Positions 16,310-26,660 of a stretch of DNA of 53,411 bases are shown here, piece after piece. A program made the position numbers and the translations under genes. Every line of letters begins with the position of its first letter. Within the stretch, counting starts at the first letter, position 1. Source of the stretch: an uncultured Porphyromonadaceae bacterium (GTDB taxonomy: Bacteria; Bacteroidota; Bacteroidia; Bacteroidales; Barnesiellaceae_A); contig UQMR01000005.1 in the NCBI GenBank assembly GCA_900542255.1, forward strand, positions 1-53,411, in the 5' to 3' direction. The notes below the pieces were generated by a model. That model worked only from the letters and a program-made list of their open reading frames with translations. It made no database searches and was not told the origin of the DNA.

Positions 16310-17092
16310 TCACAAGTCGATAGTAAAAGCATCGGCATCGCGCCACACGGGAAACTTTTTCCTGAAAGAAAGCAACGACTGCCTATCCAACTCCATCGTC
16401 ACGACAGCCTCTTCACCATCGGGTGCCTTTGCCAACGTATTGCCTTTGAAGTCTATGGCCATTGTATCGCCGCTATACACCAAGCCCATGTTGTCGCATC
16501 CCACGCGGTTCACGCCACACACATAGGCCGCATTTTCTATGGCGCGTGCCACCAGAAGGCTGCGCCACGCATGTGCGCGCACCTGAGGCCATGAGGCGAC
16601 GTAGAGAGCGAGGTCATACTCGTTGCCGACATTGCGACACCACACTGGGAATCGCAAATCGTAGCATACAAAGAGGGCTATGCGCCATCCGGCATACTCT
16701 ACGATGCAACGTTTGTTGCCGGCCATAAAGTAACGCCCCTCTTCGCCCATGCGGAACAGGTGGCGTTTGTCGTAGAAGCGACTCTCCCCGTCGGGGGCGA
16801 CAAAAAAGCCTCTATTGTAACACGCCTCTCCTTCGCGGGCTATATAGCTGCCGGCAAGGGCTATGCCATAGTCGGCAGCCCATTTCCGAAGTCTTTGCAG
16901 GGTTATATCGTCGCCCTCTTCGGCCAGCGAAGAGGCATTCATCGTAAAGCCGGTAGTAAACATTTCGGGCAAGACGGCCACCTGCACCTTGCCGCTCAAC
17001 GAGGCAAGGCGCGTCTCGCAATACTGCAAATTGGCAACTTTGTCTTCCCACTCTATGCTGTTCTGCAACAAGGCAAGCCGTAGTGTATCCAT
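16310..17092 (-). CDS. Nitrilase/omega-amidase family hydrolase (YafV-like)
   Basis: The 260-residue cytosolic enzyme has the Glu-Lys-Cys triad of carbon-nitrogen hydrolases: E43 in LPEMF, K109 in YDKRHLF and C143 in VCYDLRFP. The length and the RFYDKRHLFRMGEE segment fit the YafV/Nit2-like omega-amidase group, which hydrolyses alpha-ketoglutaramate and related amides in metabolite repair. It is the last gene of a minus-strand operon, 9 bases after the acyltransferase gene. Confidence 0.92.
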   Translation of the reverse strand: MDTLRLALLQNSIEWEDKVANLQYCETRLASLSGKVQVAVLPEMFTTGFTMNASSLAEEGDDITLQRLRKWAADYGIALAGSYIAREGEACYNRGFFVAPDGESRFYDKRHLFRMGEEGRYFMAGNKRCIVEYAGWRIALFVCYDLRFPVWCRNVGNEYDLALYVASWPQVRAHAWRSLLVARAIENAAYVCGVNRVGCDNMGLVYSGDTMAIDFKGNTLAKAPDGEEAVVTMELDRQSLLSFRKKFPVWRDADAFTIDL

Positions 17093-17101
17093 ATCGTGTG
17101 T

Positions 17102-17659
17102 CTATTCGAGACCGGTAATAAAATTGTCTTTGTTCTTACCCTCAAACTGCATGTAATAGCGTTTTATTTCATTCATGTCGGCCTCGACATCGCCGGTAGG
17201 CGTAAACTCGCGGTCCAAGCCTATACGTTTCTTACCATAGTCGATATAAGCCAACACGATGGGCACACCCGCACGGCGAGCTATATAATAGAAGCCGCGC
17301 TTCCACTCTTTATTGGGCTTGCGAGTCGCCTCGGGGGTAATGGCTATGGCCAAAGAATCGGCAGCGTCAAAGCGTTGCGCCACCTGCTCTACCATATCGG
17401 TACGCTTGCTGCGCTCTACGGGAATACCGCCAATGGCTCGGAAGATGCAACCCAAGGGAAAGAAAAACCAATCTTTCTTCATCAGGAAACCGGCTCTGCG
17501 CCCCAACGAAAGATAGGCAAGCTCGCCCATGATAAAATCCCAGTTGCTCGTATGCGGAGCAACACAAATCACATATTTATTATACTCGGGGACGGTGGCC
17601 GATACCGTCCATCCGCAGGCACGCAATATCCATGCAGCCCACGACGCAGGTCGCGCCAT
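17102..17659 (-). CDS. Phospholipid/glycerol acyltransferase-type (PlsC-like) protein
   Basis: This short acyltransferase of 185 residues has H36-x4-D41 (HTSNWD) as catalytic motif, GGIPVERS near 77-84 as glycerophosphate-binding block and ITPEATR near 108-113 in place of EGTR. It probably acylates a lysophospholipid or a related lipid at the inner membrane, although it is not the main PlsC by length. It lies 4 bases after the small 95-residue gene and 9 bases before the nitrilase gene on the minus strand. Confidence 0.85.
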   Translation of the reverse strand: MARPASWAAWILRACGWTVSATVPEYNKYVICVAPHTSNWDFIMGELAYLSLGRRAGFLMKKDWFFFPLGCIFRAIGGIPVERSKRTDMVEQVAQRFDAADSLAIAITPEATRKPNKEWKRGFYYIARRAGVPIVLAYIDYGKKRIGLDREFTPTGDVEADMNEIKRYYMQFEGKNKDNFITGLE

Positions 17660-17663
17660 CGTA

Positions 17664-17951
17664 TCAATTTTTGGGAGTCAAGGCCTCGAAATCAGAGAGC
17701 ACCTCATCGACCCGCTGCCCGAAATCAGAACGCAGTTTCTTATAGTAAGCGGCCACAAGTTTATGGTCTTTGCCGCCATTGGCACCTATGCGACGAATAT
17801 ATTCGTTGCGAATCTCTATGATTTTGCACAGCACGGCATCGGCCTTCTCGGGGTCGACTCCGGGTACAAACCTGCGCATCATCATGTATTCGCCTACCAA
17901 GTCCAAGACAACGGCGTTAATCTCTTTTTTCAATTTCCTTTTGCTTGCCAT
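17664..17951 (-). CDS. Small conserved protein of unknown function
   Basis: The 95-residue, basic, probably helical cytosolic protein begins MASKRKLKKEIN and contains EYMMMRRFVPGVDPEKADAV. No family function was recognised. It is the first gene of a three-gene minus-strand operon with the acyltransferase and the nitrilase, with a -7 box at 17981-17988, so it is very likely real. Confidence 0.78.
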   Translation of the reverse strand: MASKRKLKKEINAVVLDLVGEYMMMRRFVPGVDPEKADAVLCKIIEIRNEYIRRIGANGGKDHKLVAAYYKKLRSDFGQRVDEVLSDFEALTPKN

Positions 17952-17980
17952 ATGTATAAAGTTTGAATATTAGTGATGGA

Positions 17981-17988
17981 CAAATATA
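17981..17988 (-). promoter_or_regulatory. -7 promoter box for the acyltransferase-nitrilase operon
   Basis: TATATTTG on the minus strand, 29 bases before the ATG at 17951, fits TAnnTTTG. Confidence 0.55.
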
Positions 17989-18126
17989 GGGAAAATCGGA
18001 ATACAACGCCATGAGAGAGCCGCAAAAAAACATTTCTGCACCGTCATCGGCGCCCATGAGAACGATTGCACAGAGGTGATAGGAAAAAACGATACGGCAA
18101 ATTTCTGAAAAAAAAGAATTTTATTG

Positions 18127-18134
18127 TACTTTTG
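18127..18134 (+). promoter_or_regulatory. -7 promoter box for the glycogen genes
   Basis: TACTTTTG fits TAnnTTTG, 34 bases before the ATG at 18169. Confidence 0.6.
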
Positions 18135-18168
18135 CGGTCGATTACAGGAACTGATATAATACTACTTT

Positions 18169-19827
18169 ATGGGAAACGATACGAATATGCCCGAATATAT
18201 CTTTGAGGTGAGTTGGGAAGTATGTAACCTCGTAGGCGGCATATATACAGTTTTATCGACAAAGGCAAAAACACTGCAACGCCTTCACAAAGACAAAGTT
18301 ATCTTTATAGGTCCCGATATATGGAAAGAAAAGACCTCGCCGTTTTTTATCGAAGATGCCACGGCGATGGGCGCGTGGGCTGCACAAGCCCAGCTGCCAT
18401 ACGGACTGAAAGTGCGCACCGGCCGATGGGCTGTGCCGGGTAATCCGCTTGTCATTTTGGTAGATTTCAATCCTCTATATGCCCACAAGAACGATTTCTA
18501 CAAACTCATGTGGGACTTGTATGGCGTAGACTCGTTGCACGCATACGGCGACTACGACGAGGCTTCGGCTTTTGCATGGGCCTCGGCTTTGGTCATTGAG
18601 AACTACTATAACTTCATAGATGGCAGAAACAAGAGCGTCGTTGCCCACTTCGACGAATGGACGACAGGATTGGGATTGCTCTATATCAAGCAATTCGTTC
18701 CGCGCATCGCCACGGTATTCACGACGCACGCCACCTCGATAGGCCGCTCCATTGCCGGCAATAACAAACCTCTATACGATTTTCTACCGGCTTATGACGG
18801 CGACCAGATGGCCCAAGAGCTGAATATGGAGTCGAAACATTCGGTAGAAAAACATGCGGCACAACATGCCGACTGTTTCACCACCGTAAGCGACATTACA
18901 GCCAAAGAGTGTATACAACTCTTACGCCGTACACCCGACGTGGTGACTCCCAACGGATTTGAACGCAACTTTGTGCCCTCGCAAAAGGTGATGAGCGAAA
19001 AACGCATGCAGGCACGGGCTAAATTGCTGCGCATTGTCCAGAACCTGACAGGCTACCACCCTGCCGCCGATGCCTTCTTGATAGCCACATCGGGGCGGTA
19101 TGAATATCGCAACAAAGGCATAGACCTCTTTATAGACGCTATCGGGCGCATTGCGCGGCGCAACGACATAGAGCGCGAGATAATAGCCTTTGTATTGACA
19201 CCGGGATGGGTAGATGCTCCCCGCGCCGATTTGAAAGAGCGCATGGAGAGCGAAGGAATGTTTTTCACCCCCCTGCCCGACCCCATCGTTACGCATCGCC
19301 TGCACAACTACGACAACGACAACATTATCAACCAAATACACTACCTCGGTATAGAAAACCGGCCCAACAACCCGGTAAAACTTATTTTCATACCTTCGTA
19401 TCTTACCGGCAGCGACGGGTTGATAGACATGCCATACTATGACGTACTCATGGGTATGGATGCCACGGCATTCCCCAGCTACTACGAGCCGTGGGGATAC
19501 ACCCCCTTGGAGAGCATTGCATTCGGGATACCCACTGTGACCACACAGCTCTCGGGATTCGGGCAATGGATTATCAATCACGAAGCGCACACCATGCAAG
19601 ATACGGGTGTAGAGGTTCTGCAACGCAACGACAACAACTTCATAGACGTGTCGGAGCAATTGGCCTCGACCATTGTATCGATGGTACAGTTGAAGAAGAA
19701 CGCCAAGACGGCGCTGAATAAAGCCGCCTCGAAGCAAGCCGCAGAAGCCGAATGGAAAAACTTCATAGTCTACTACCAGGAGGCCTATGCAATAGCATTG
19801 CAACATAGCAAAGAACGCAATAAATAA
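18169..19827 (+). CDS. Glycogen synthase, GT3 (eukaryote-like) type
   Basis: The 552-residue protein is a glycogen synthase of the GT3 family rather than the usual bacterial GT5 GlgA: the N-terminus [23 protein letters not shown] matches the glucosyl-donor loop of yeast and animal enzymes, followed by [22 protein letters not shown] near 160 and the C-terminal catalytic block [20 protein letters not shown] near 438. It extends alpha-1,4-glucan from UDP-glucose (or ADP-glucose). M7 (MPEYIFEV) is an alternative start. The phosphorylase gene follows 26 bases later, so synthesis and breakdown of glycogen are co-transcribed. Confidence 0.92.
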   Translation: MGNDTNMPEYIFEVSWEVCNLVGGIYTVLSTKAKTLQRLHKDKVIFIGPDIWKEKTSPFFIEDATAMGAWAAQAQLPYGLKVRTGRWAVPGNPLVILVDFNPLYAHKNDFYKLMWDLYGVDSLHAYGDYDEASAFAWASALVIENYYNFIDGRNKSVVAHFDEWTTGLGLLYIKQFVPRIATVFTTHATSIGRSIAGNNKPLYDFLPAYDGDQMAQELNMESKHSVEKHAAQHADCFTTVSDITAKECIQLLRRTPDVVTPNGFERNFVPSQKVMSEKRMQARAKLLRIVQNLTGYHPAADAFLIATSGRYEYRNKGIDLFIDAIGRIARRNDIEREIIAFVLTPGWVDAPRADLKERMESEGMFFTPLPDPIVTHRLHNYDNDNIINQIHYLGIENRPNNPVKLIFIPSYLTGSDGLIDMPYYDVLMGMDATAFPSYYEPWGYTPLESIAFGIPTVTTQLSGFGQWIINHEAHTMQDTGVEVLQRNDNNFIDVSEQLASTIVSMVQLKKNAKTALNKAASKQAAEAEWKNFIVYYQEAYAIALQHSKERNK

Positions 19828-19853
19828 GAAACTCACTAAAAAAAATAATAACT

Positions 19854-22400
19854 ATGATAGTAAAAGCGAGTAATACCAACGCCCCCGTGTGGCGTGATGT
19901 TACCATAAAATCGAGTCTTCCCGCAGAGCTGTCGAATTTGGAGATACTTGCCAAGAACTTATGGTGGGTGTGGAATACCGAAGCCCGAAGCCTGTTTCAT
20001 GATTTAGACCGTAATTTATGGCAAAATCCTGTATACATGCTGCAAAGCATGAGCTACGAGAAATTCGAGTCTATCATCGCCGACAAAGCCATGATGCGTC
20101 GTATCTCCGATGTATATGACGAGTTCCAAAAATACATGCAGGTAGAAAAACGCACCGACGTACCTTCCGTTTCGTACTTCTCCATGGAGTATGGCTTGGC
20201 AAACTGCCTGAAAATATACTCGGGCGGTCTGGGTATCCTGGCCGGCGACTACCTGAAAGAGGCCAGCGACAGCCGTGTGAACATGACTGGCGTAGGATTT
20301 CTCTACCGCTACGGCTATTTCTCGCAAACGCTCTCTATGGACGGCCAGCAAATAGCCAACTACGAAGCCCAAAACTTCAACCAACTGCCCATAGAGCAAG
20401 TGTGTGAAGCCGACGGCCGCCCCATGATACTCGAAGTTCCGTTCCCCGGACGCATCGTTTACTCGAATGTATGGCGTGTCAACGTAGGTCGCATCTCGCT
20501 CTACCTGATGGATACCGACCTGGAACAAAACAGCGAGCTTGACCGCCCCATTACCTACCAACTCTACGGCGGCGACTGGGAAAACCGCATGAAACAAGAG
20601 TACATGCTGGGTATAGGCGGTGTGTTGATGTTGCACAAACTCGGTATCGAAAACGATATATACCACTGCAACGAGGGACACGCAGCCCTGCTCAACGTAC
20701 AACGCCTTGTAGACTATGTAAACAAAGGTCTCACCTTCTCTGAGGCACTCGAAGTGGTACGCGCCTCGTCGCTCTATACGGTACACACTCCCGTACCCGC
20801 AGGACACGACTATTTCGACGAATCTCTCTTCGGTAAATATCTGGGCGAATACCCCGCCAAACTTGGTATCTCGTGGAACGACTTCATAAACATGGGTCGC
20901 GAAAACCCCGACACCAACGAGAAGTTCTGCATGAGTACCTTTGCATGCAACACATGCCAAGAGGTAAACGGCGTGAGCTGGTTGCACGGCAAGGTATCGC
21001 AAAAGATGTTCCAACCGATATGGAAAGGCTACTCTCCCGACGAATTGCACGTAAGCTACGTAACCAACGGAGTGCACATGCCTACATGGGCTGCCTCTGA
21101 ATGGAAGAACTTCTATGCCGAGAAGTTGGGCAAAGAGTATATAGACGACCAATCTAACGGCGAGATATGGAGCCGCATCTACGATGTAGATGACATGGAA
21201 ATATGGAACATGCGCCAGCAACTGAAACAGAAACTTATCCGTTTCGTAAAAGACGACTTCCGCGACACATGGCTCAAAAACCAAGGCGACCCCTCGCGTA
21301 TCGTTTCTATCCTCGAACGCATCAATCCCAACGCCCTGTTGATAGGTTTCGCACGCCGCTTTGCCACCTACAAGCGCGCACACCTTCTCTTCACCGACTT
21401 GGACCGCCTTTCTAAAATCGTAAACAACCCCAACTACCCGGTACAGTTTATATTTGCAGGCAAGGCTCACCCGGCCGACGGCGCAGGACAAGGACTCATC
21501 AAACGTATCGTGGAAATCTCACGCCGACCCGAGTTCCTGGGAAAAATCATCTTCCTCGAAAACTACGACATGCGCGTATCGAAACGCCTTATCTCGGGTG
21601 TAGATATTTGGTTGAACACCCCCACGCGCCCGTTGGAAGCATCGGGTACATCGGGCGAGAAAGCCGAGATGAACGGTGTGCTCAACTTCTCGGTACTCGA
21701 CGGATGGTGGTATGAAGGCTATCGTGAAGGTGCCGGCTGGGCATTGACCGACAAGCGTACATACCAAGACCAAGGCCAGCAAGACCAACTCGATGCAGCG
21801 ACCATCTACTCGATGCTCGAAAACCAGATTATCCCGCTCTATTTTGCCAAGAACAGCAAAGGCTACTCGCCCGAGTGGATACAATACATCAAGAAATCTA
21901 TCGCCGAAATTGCCCCCAACTACACCATGAAACGTATGCTCGACGACTACATAGAGCGTTTCTATAACAAGGAGGGTAAACGCTCGGCTCTCTTGAAGGC
22001 CAACGACTTTGCCAAAGCCCGCGAAATAGCTGCCTGGAAAATCAAAGTAGCCTCGTTGTGGGACCAAATAGAAATCAAGGAGGTGAAGATGTCCGATGAG
22101 ATGCTCTACGCACCGCAAGTTGGCAAGACCTACGATGTAGAGGTTACCCTCGATAGCAAGGGCTTGGGCAACTGCCTCGGCGTGGAGTTGGTTTCGGTTC
22201 CCACCGAGAACAACAACAACGAACCGCAATCCTATAATGCGCAAGAGCTGAAAGTTGTGAAAACCGAGGGCGACCTCATCACCTATGCATTGAAAAATAC
22301 GATTGACAAGGCCGGAACCTTCCGCTTCTCATTCAGAATGTATCCCAAAAATCCCGACCTGCCCCACCGTCAGGATTTTGCCTACGTAAGATGGTTCTGA
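19854..22400 (+). CDS. glgP: Alpha-glucan (glycogen) phosphorylase
   Basis: This enzyme releases glucose-1-phosphate from glycogen or maltodextrin with phosphate and pyridoxal phosphate. The 848-residue protein belongs to the alpha-glucan phosphorylase group with the N-terminal DUF3417-like domain ([17 protein letters not shown] near residue 25). [25 protein letters not shown] follows at about 105-130, and the PLP-site region [14 protein letters not shown] is at about 593-606. A terminator at 22436 ends the unit. It pairs with the GT3 glycogen synthase just upstream. Confidence 0.95.
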   Translation: MIVKASNTNAPVWRDVTIKSSLPAELSNLEILAKNLWWVWNTEARSLFHDLDRNLWQNPVYMLQSMSYEKFESIIADKAMMRRISDVYDEFQKYMQVEKRTDVPSVSYFSMEYGLANCLKIYSGGLGILAGDYLKEASDSRVNMTGVGFLYRYGYFSQTLSMDGQQIANYEAQNFNQLPIEQVCEADGRPMILEVPFPGRIVYSNVWRVNVGRISLYLMDTDLEQNSELDRPITYQLYGGDWENRMKQEYMLGIGGVLMLHKLGIENDIYHCNEGHAALLNVQRLVDYVNKGLTFSEALEVVRASSLYTVHTPVPAGHDYFDESLFGKYLGEYPAKLGISWNDFINMGRENPDTNEKFCMSTFACNTCQEVNGVSWLHGKVSQKMFQPIWKGYSPDELHVSYVTNGVHMPTWAASEWKNFYAEKLGKEYIDDQSNGEIWSRIYDVDDMEIWNMRQQLKQKLIRFVKDDFRDTWLKNQGDPSRIVSILERINPNALLIGFARRFATYKRAHLLFTDLDRLSKIVNNPNYPVQFIFAGKAHPADGAGQGLIKRIVEISRRPEFLGKIIFLENYDMRVSKRLISGVDIWLNTPTRPLEASGTSGEKAEMNGVLNFSVLDGWWYEGYREGAGWALTDKRTYQDQGQQDQLDAATIYSMLENQIIPLYFAKNSKGYSPEWIQYIKKSIAEIAPNYTMKRMLDDYIERFYNKEGKRSALLKANDFAKAREIAAWKIKVASLWDQIEIKEVKMSDEMLYAPQVGKTYDVEVTLDSKGLGNCLGVELVSVPTENNNNEPQSYNAQELKVVKTEGDLITYALKNTIDKAGTFRFSFRMYPKNPDLPHRQDFAYVRWF

Positions 22401-22435
22401 TGTAGAACGCAAGTTTCTTTTACCGTAAAGACAGC

Positions 22436-22472
22436 AGCCCGTGCTTCCCATTTGTGAAGCACGGGCTTTTTC
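22436..22472 (+). terminator. Rho-independent terminator after glgP
   Basis: A 12-base stem (AGCCCGTGCTTC with GAAGCACGGGCT) and an 8-base loop are followed by a T run, 36 bases after the glgP stop. Confidence 0.9.
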
Positions 22473-22652
22473 GGTCATGGCGGCTCACGGGAGAGTCTGG
22501 CAAAGAGACCTGCTGCATGAGGAGTGTTGTCGGGCCTATGCCATGACAAGAAAAGAGCACAAGCAAGGGATGCCAGCACATTATCGGCAGCCACGACCAA
22601 GGCCTGCCACGAGAGCGGCACGGAACTGCGCCATAGTGCAGACCGCATAACA
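22473..22652. other. Intergenic region between two terminators, nothing recognised
   Basis: About 180 bases between the glgP terminator and the fabD terminator hold no supported gene, RNA or repeat. Confidence 0.5.
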
Positions 22653-22689
22653 AAAAGAGGCCGCCATGCAACACATGACGGCCTCTTTT
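22653..22689 (-). terminator. Rho-independent terminator after fabD
   Basis: AAAAGAGGCCG at 22653-22663 pairs with CGGCCTCTTTT at 22679-22689, with inner CATG/CATG pairing; on the minus strand a T run follows. It lies 17 bases beyond the fabD stop. Confidence 0.87.
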
Positions 22690-22705
22690 ATGCTATGTTT
22701 CGCTA

Positions 22706-23587
22706 TTACTGGCGACCCGAGGTAAGCACCTCTTTGTTGATTTTCTTTATCATACCTTGCAGAACAGCACCGGGACCTACCTCGACAAACTCCGTAGCGC
22801 CATCGGCAATCATGTGCTCTACCGAATAGCTCCAACGCACGGCAGCCGTGAGCTGTGCAATCAGGTTGCTCTTTATCTCGTCGGGGTTGGTGTGCGGAAG
22901 TGCATCGACATTCTGATATACCGGGCAACAAGGTGTTGCAAACGGAGTGTGTGCTATTGCCTCGGCCAACTCGGCGCGTGCGGGTTCCATCAACGGCGAG
23001 TGGAATGCACCGCCTACTTTGAGTTTCAAAGCACGTTTGGCACCGGCAGCTGTCAGTTTGGCACAAGCCGCATCGATACCCTCTATCGAACCCGAGATAA
23101 CCAATTGCCCGGGGTTGTTATAGTTGGCACATACGACAACACCTTCTGTCACCTCGCTACAAATCTTTTCAATCGTTTCATCGGGCAAACCAATGATAGC
23201 CGCCATCGTAGAAGGCTGCATCTCACAGGCCTTTTGCATGGCACGGGCACGAGCCGACACCAGACGCAAGCCATCTTCAAACGACATGGCACCGGCAGCT
23301 ACCAAAGCTGAAAATTCACCCAAAGAGTGACCTGCAACCATATCGGGCTTAAACTCATCGCCCATCGTCTTTGCCAAGATTACCGAGTGCAAGAAGACGG
23401 CAGGTTGTGTTACCTTCGTTTGGCGAAGGTCCTCGTCGGTACCGTCAAACATGAGGTCGGTAATGGAAAAACCTAAAATTTCGTTTGCCTTGTCAAACAT
23501 TTCTTTTGCTACAGCGCTACCGGCATACAGGTCTTTGCCCATGCCTACGAACTGTGCTCCCTGACCGGGAAATACAAATGCTTTCAT
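22706..23587 (-). CDS. fabD: Malonyl-CoA:ACP transacylase
   Basis: FabD loads malonyl groups onto acyl carrier protein for fatty-acid chain elongation. The 293-residue enzyme shows FPGQGAQFVGMG at 6-17, the nucleophile S88 in GHSLGEFSALV and the catalytic H196 in GGAFHSPLM. The length is normal. It is monocistronic here, with a -7 box at 23621-23628 and a terminator at 22653-22689, and is divergent from tatA-tatC; no other fab gene is adjacent. Confidence 0.97.
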   Translation of the reverse strand: MKAFVFPGQGAQFVGMGKDLYAGSAVAKEMFDKANEILGFSITDLMFDGTDEDLRQTKVTQPAVFLHSVILAKTMGDEFKPDMVAGHSLGEFSALVAAGAMSFEDGLRLVSARARAMQKACEMQPSTMAAIIGLPDETIEKICSEVTEGVVVCANYNNPGQLVISGSIEGIDAACAKLTAAGAKRALKLKVGGAFHSPLMEPARAELAEAIAHTPFATPCCPVYQNVDALPHTNPDEIKSNLIAQLTAAVRWSYSVEHMIADGATEFVEVGPGAVLQGMIKKINKEVLTSGRQ

Positions 23588-23620
23588 GATTCGTTTTTAT
23601 TTATATTTCTTAATCGCCCG

Positions 23621-23628
23621 CAAAGGTA
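23621..23628 (-). promoter_or_regulatory. -7 promoter box for fabD
   Basis: TACCTTTG on the minus strand, 33 bases before the fabD ATG, fits TAnnTTTG. Confidence 0.6.
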
Positions 23629-23649
23629 ATCATTTTTGTGACAGAATAG

Positions 23650-23681
23650 TTGCCTCGAACAAATATAAATATCTACATTTG
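23650..23681 (+). promoter_or_regulatory. Promoter for tatA-tatC
   Basis: TTG (23650-23652), a 21-base spacer and TACATTTG (23674-23681) fit the Bacteroidota promoter form; the tatA ATG is 40 bases downstream. Confidence 0.6.
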
Positions 23682-23721
23682 CACAAATGTATCAATAACA
23701 TATATAAATACCATATCTACT

Positions 23722-23958
23722 ATGAACCTTTTAGGGTTAATGTTGCTTTTCAATGTGGGATGGGGCGAGATAATACTCATCGTTATCGTAGTTTTGCTTC
23801 TGTTCGGCGGGAAAAAGATTCCCGAGCTGATGCAAGGGCTGGGCAAAGGCGTGCGCAGTTTCAAAAAGGGGCTGAACGAAGTGGAAGAGGAACTCTCTAC
23901 CACCGGTAAAAACGACAAAAACGACACCGGCACACCCAGCGACAAGGAGCAGAAATAA
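23722..23958 (+). CDS. tatA: Twin-arginine translocase subunit TatA
   Basis: TatA oligomers help folded proteins cross the inner membrane. The 78-residue product has one N-terminal membrane helix (about residues 8-30), the FGGKKIPEL hinge, an amphipathic helix [20 protein letters not shown] and a charged tail, as in TatA/E proteins. The ATG at 23722 fits the usual distance from the helix; an upstream in-frame TTG (23650) overlaps the promoter. tatC follows 30 bases later. No tatB is present, as is common in Bacteroidota. Confidence 0.94.
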   Translation: MNLLGLMLLFNVGWGEIILIVIVVLLLFGGKKIPELMQGLGKGVRSFKKGLNEVEEELSTTGKNDKNDTGTPSDKEQK

Positions 23959-23988
23959 ACAGTAAGAAAGGAGCCGAGCGCAGAGCCG

Positions 23989-24765
23989 ATGGAGAGTCAG
24001 CAAATGACATTCTGGGAGCATCTCGATGAGTTGCGCAAGGTGCTGTTGCGCGTCATCGTCGTCATTGCCGTACTCATGGCGGGGCTGTTTATAGCCATGC
24101 CCTACCTCTTCGACCAGGTCATACTGGCACCCTGCTCCAACGATTTTATCCTCTACCGGGCTCTGAGGGCCATAAGCCAGCGTATCCCCTTCCTTCCCGA
24201 CTTTGCGATGGACGACTTCTCGGTATCGCTCATCAATATACAGCTTGCATCGCAATTCTTCATACACATGAGCACCTCCCTGTGGATGGCTGTCGTGCTG
24301 GCATTCCCTTTTATACTATATCAAGTATGGCGTTTTATAAGCCCTGCACTATACGAAAACGAGCTGCGCCATGTACGATTTGCCTTCATGGCCGGCAACA
24401 TATTGTTTTTCATAGGTCTTGCCGTGGGATATTTTCTGGTATTTCCCCTCACGCTGAGATTTCTTGCCAACTATCAGATAAGCGCTCTCATACCCAACCA
24501 GATAAGCATAGACTCGTACATCGGCAACTTTCTGACACTGACGTTCATCATGGGTGTCGTCTTTGAGTTGCCGCTGCTATGCAAGCTACTATCGGCATTT
24601 GGCATCATAAACCGCTCGTTTTTCTCACGTTATCGCCGGCATGCCGTTGTTGTATTGCTCATCGCAGCAGCCATCATCACCCCCAGCGGCGACCCATTCA
24701 CGCTCCTTGCGGTGTTTATACCCATCTATGCTGTATATGAGATTAGCTCGCTATTTGTAAAGTAA
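23989..24765 (+). CDS. tatC: Twin-arginine translocase subunit TatC
   Basis: TatC is the six-helix receptor for twin-arginine signal peptides. The 258-residue protein begins with the conserved cytoplasmic MTFWEHLDELRKVLLR (residues 6-21), which contains the HLDELR signal-binding motif, and shows six hydrophobic stretches. FPFILYQVWRFISPALYENE near residue 105 is the other family signature. Together with tatA it forms a minimal two-gene Tat operon. Confidence 0.95.
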   Translation: MESQQMTFWEHLDELRKVLLRVIVVIAVLMAGLFIAMPYLFDQVILAPCSNDFILYRALRAISQRIPFLPDFAMDDFSVSLINIQLASQFFIHMSTSLWMAVVLAFPFILYQVWRFISPALYENELRHVRFAFMAGNILFFIGLAVGYFLVFPLTLRFLANYQISALIPNQISIDSYIGNFLTLTFIMGVVFELPLLCKLLSAFGIINRSFFSRYRRHAVVVLLIAAAIITPSGDPFTLLAVFIPIYAVYEISSLFVK

Positions 24766-24924
24766 AGGAAACAACCGAGCCAATAAGGCTAACATTCACG
24801 TGAAATTTTCTGCTCTTACACTACGCCGCGTCACTTTTTTTGTTTACTTTGCAAAGCTAAACCCAAGCGATATTTATCGCTACGGATATAACAGATAATC
24901 AATTACTAACCAAATTTTATATTT

Positions 24925-26397
24925 ATGAAAAAAGTATTACTCTCACTCTTTGCCGCATTCGCCACTATGTTGGCAAATGCCGATGTAATCAACATTGTCT
25001 GCGCAGATGTCAACTGGGTAGAGGAAGGTTACACTATTACTGGCACAATCGACGGTATTACAGTTACTGCCGATAAAATGGACGGTCAAACTACGCCGAC
25101 GTATTACGCTAGTGGACAAGATTTGCGTACCTATGCAAAGAATGTATTGACCGTAAGTTCTGCATCGAATATTACCAATATTGTATTCAACCTGTCAAGT
25201 CAAGGTAAGAAACGTTTAACTGAGCTTACACCTTCTACAGGTAGTGTTACTTACAATACTGAAGGTGATAATTGGACTGTAACCTGGACAGGAAATGCTG
25301 CTGAGGTATCTCTTACAGTAGGAGAAAAAGCTACCTACGGAACTGATGGAGCTAATAAAGCTGGACAATTCGATTTCTCAGGTCTCGATGTCACTGTATC
25401 CAATGTAGCTGGCGTTGCTTCTCCTCGTTTCTCTTTGCCAGAAGGCACTTACTACAGCGCTCAAAGTGTTGAGCTTACATGTTCAACAGAAGGTGCTTCT
25501 ATTTACTATACAGTAGATGGAACGACACCCGATGCTACCAAAACCTTATACAGTGCACCCATCGTTATAAGCGAAACAACAACAATCAAAGCAATTGCCA
25601 TAAAAGATGGTAACCAATCTGACATTGCTGAAGCTACTTATACTTTTGCAACTATTCCTGAGGTAAATTCAATAGCAGCATTTTTAGCTACTAATACAAC
25701 GGGTGCTGCAATGGATGATGTATATAAGATTACATGTCCTGTCACCGTTATCTATCAATATAACCGATATATGTTTATTACCGATGGTACAACCTCTGTA
25801 CAAGTATATGGCGATTTGGACAACACCTATACCAATGGTGATGTTCTGACAAACATATGTGGTAGCGTAGGATACTATCAAGGCACATATCAACTTACTC
25901 CTGTAGCAAGTTCATTCGGAGAGGCCACCCAAGGAACACCCGTAACACCCGAAACTGTTACTATCAACAGTATTACAGAAGATATGGTAAGCGAATACGT
26001 TCTTATCAAAAATGTTACAGTTTCTACAGAAGGCAACTTTACAGATGCCACTGGTAGCATTGCTGCTTATCAAAGATTTGATATTGCCATTCCCGAGGTA
26101 GGAGATGACACATACGATGTAACAGGCTTTGTAAATATATTCAAAGGTACTCTGCAAATTTATCCTACAAATATCAACAAGACAACATCTGTTGAAAGCG
26201 TTAAGGCTGTAGCCGGCAAAGCTTATGCCGTAAACGGTAACATCGTAACTACCGGCAATGGCGAGAGCGTAGCCGTATATAACCTCACAGGCAAATTGGT
26301 TGCTACGGGCGTTGCTGGCCGCGACATCAAGATTGCAGCCAAAGGCTTGTATATCGTGAAAGTGGGCAACAAAGCTACGAAAGTAGTCGTTCGCTAA
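24925..26397 (+). CDS. Secreted protein with chitobiase-type C-terminal repeat, OB-like domain and sorting-like C-terminus
   Basis: The 490-residue product has a signal peptide (about 1-19). Residues 20-160 form a beta-rich domain of unknown family; 168-240 match the chitobiase/hexosaminidase C-terminal repeat (YYSAQSVELTCS, IYYTVDGTTPDA, TTIKAIAIKDGNQSDIAEATY); 245-420 look like the OB-fold-like domain of Bacteroidota secreted proteins (VYQYNRYMFITDGTTSVQVYGD). The last 65 residues (YAVNGNIVTTGNGESVAVYNLTGKLVATG ... KGLYIVKVGNKATKVVVR) resemble type IX secretion C-terminal sorting domains. The coding sequence is visibly more AT-rich than its neighbours. It is a single gene closed by a terminator; no enzymatic domain is seen. 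Confidence 0.82.
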   Translation: MKKVLLSLFAAFATMLANADVINIVCADVNWVEEGYTITGTIDGITVTADKMDGQTTPTYYASGQDLRTYAKNVLTVSSASNITNIVFNLSSQGKKRLTELTPSTGSVTYNTEGDNWTVTWTGNAAEVSLTVGEKATYGTDGANKAGQFDFSGLDVTVSNVAGVASPRFSLPEGTYYSAQSVELTCSTEGASIYYTVDGTTPDATKTLYSAPIVISETTTIKAIAIKDGNQSDIAEATYTFATIPEVNSIAAFLATNTTGAAMDDVYKITCPVTVIYQYNRYMFITDGTTSVQVYGDLDNTYTNGDVLTNICGSVGYYQGTYQLTPVASSFGEATQGTPVTPETVTINSITEDMVSEYVLIKNVTVSTEGNFTDATGSIAAYQRFDIAIPEVGDDTYDVTGFVNIFKGTLQIYPTNINKTTSVESVKAVAGKAYAVNGNIVTTGNGESVAVYNLTGKLVATGVAGRDIKIAAKGLYIVKVGNKATKVVVR

Positions 26398-26461
26398 TCT
26401 GCGCACACGATTGGCAAGGTGATACATCCTTCACAGGAAATCACACTTGTATAGGATACAG

Positions 26462-26495
26462 GAGAGTCCGGCAAATAAGCCGGACTCTCTTTTTA
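26462..26495 (+). terminator. Rho-independent terminator
   Basis: An 11-base perfect stem (26462-26472 with 26479-26489) and a 6-base loop are followed by five T, 64 bases after the secreted-protein gene. Confidence 0.88.
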
Positions 26496-26621
26496 TATCA
26501 TATTCCCATAAAAACAGGTCTCTAAATTGCAAACTTCGCCATTTCCCGCTCCCAAGTAATAGATACACAAAAAACATCATAAAAAAGCAGTCACTATGCC
26601 GCACAAGTACGATGTTTTCAC

Positions 26622-26629
26622 TACCTTTG
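26622..26629 (+). promoter_or_regulatory. -7 promoter box for the HAD phosphatase gene
   Basis: TACCTTTG fits TAnnTTTG, 31 bases before the ATG at 26661. Confidence 0.55.
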
Positions 26630-26660
26630 ACACGATATGAAAAGGTAAAATATAAAATCA

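Noticed and set aside
20016..21491. 491-codon frame antisense to glgP
   Set aside because: Shadow frame; glgP is fully supported by homology and the antisense product has no domain.
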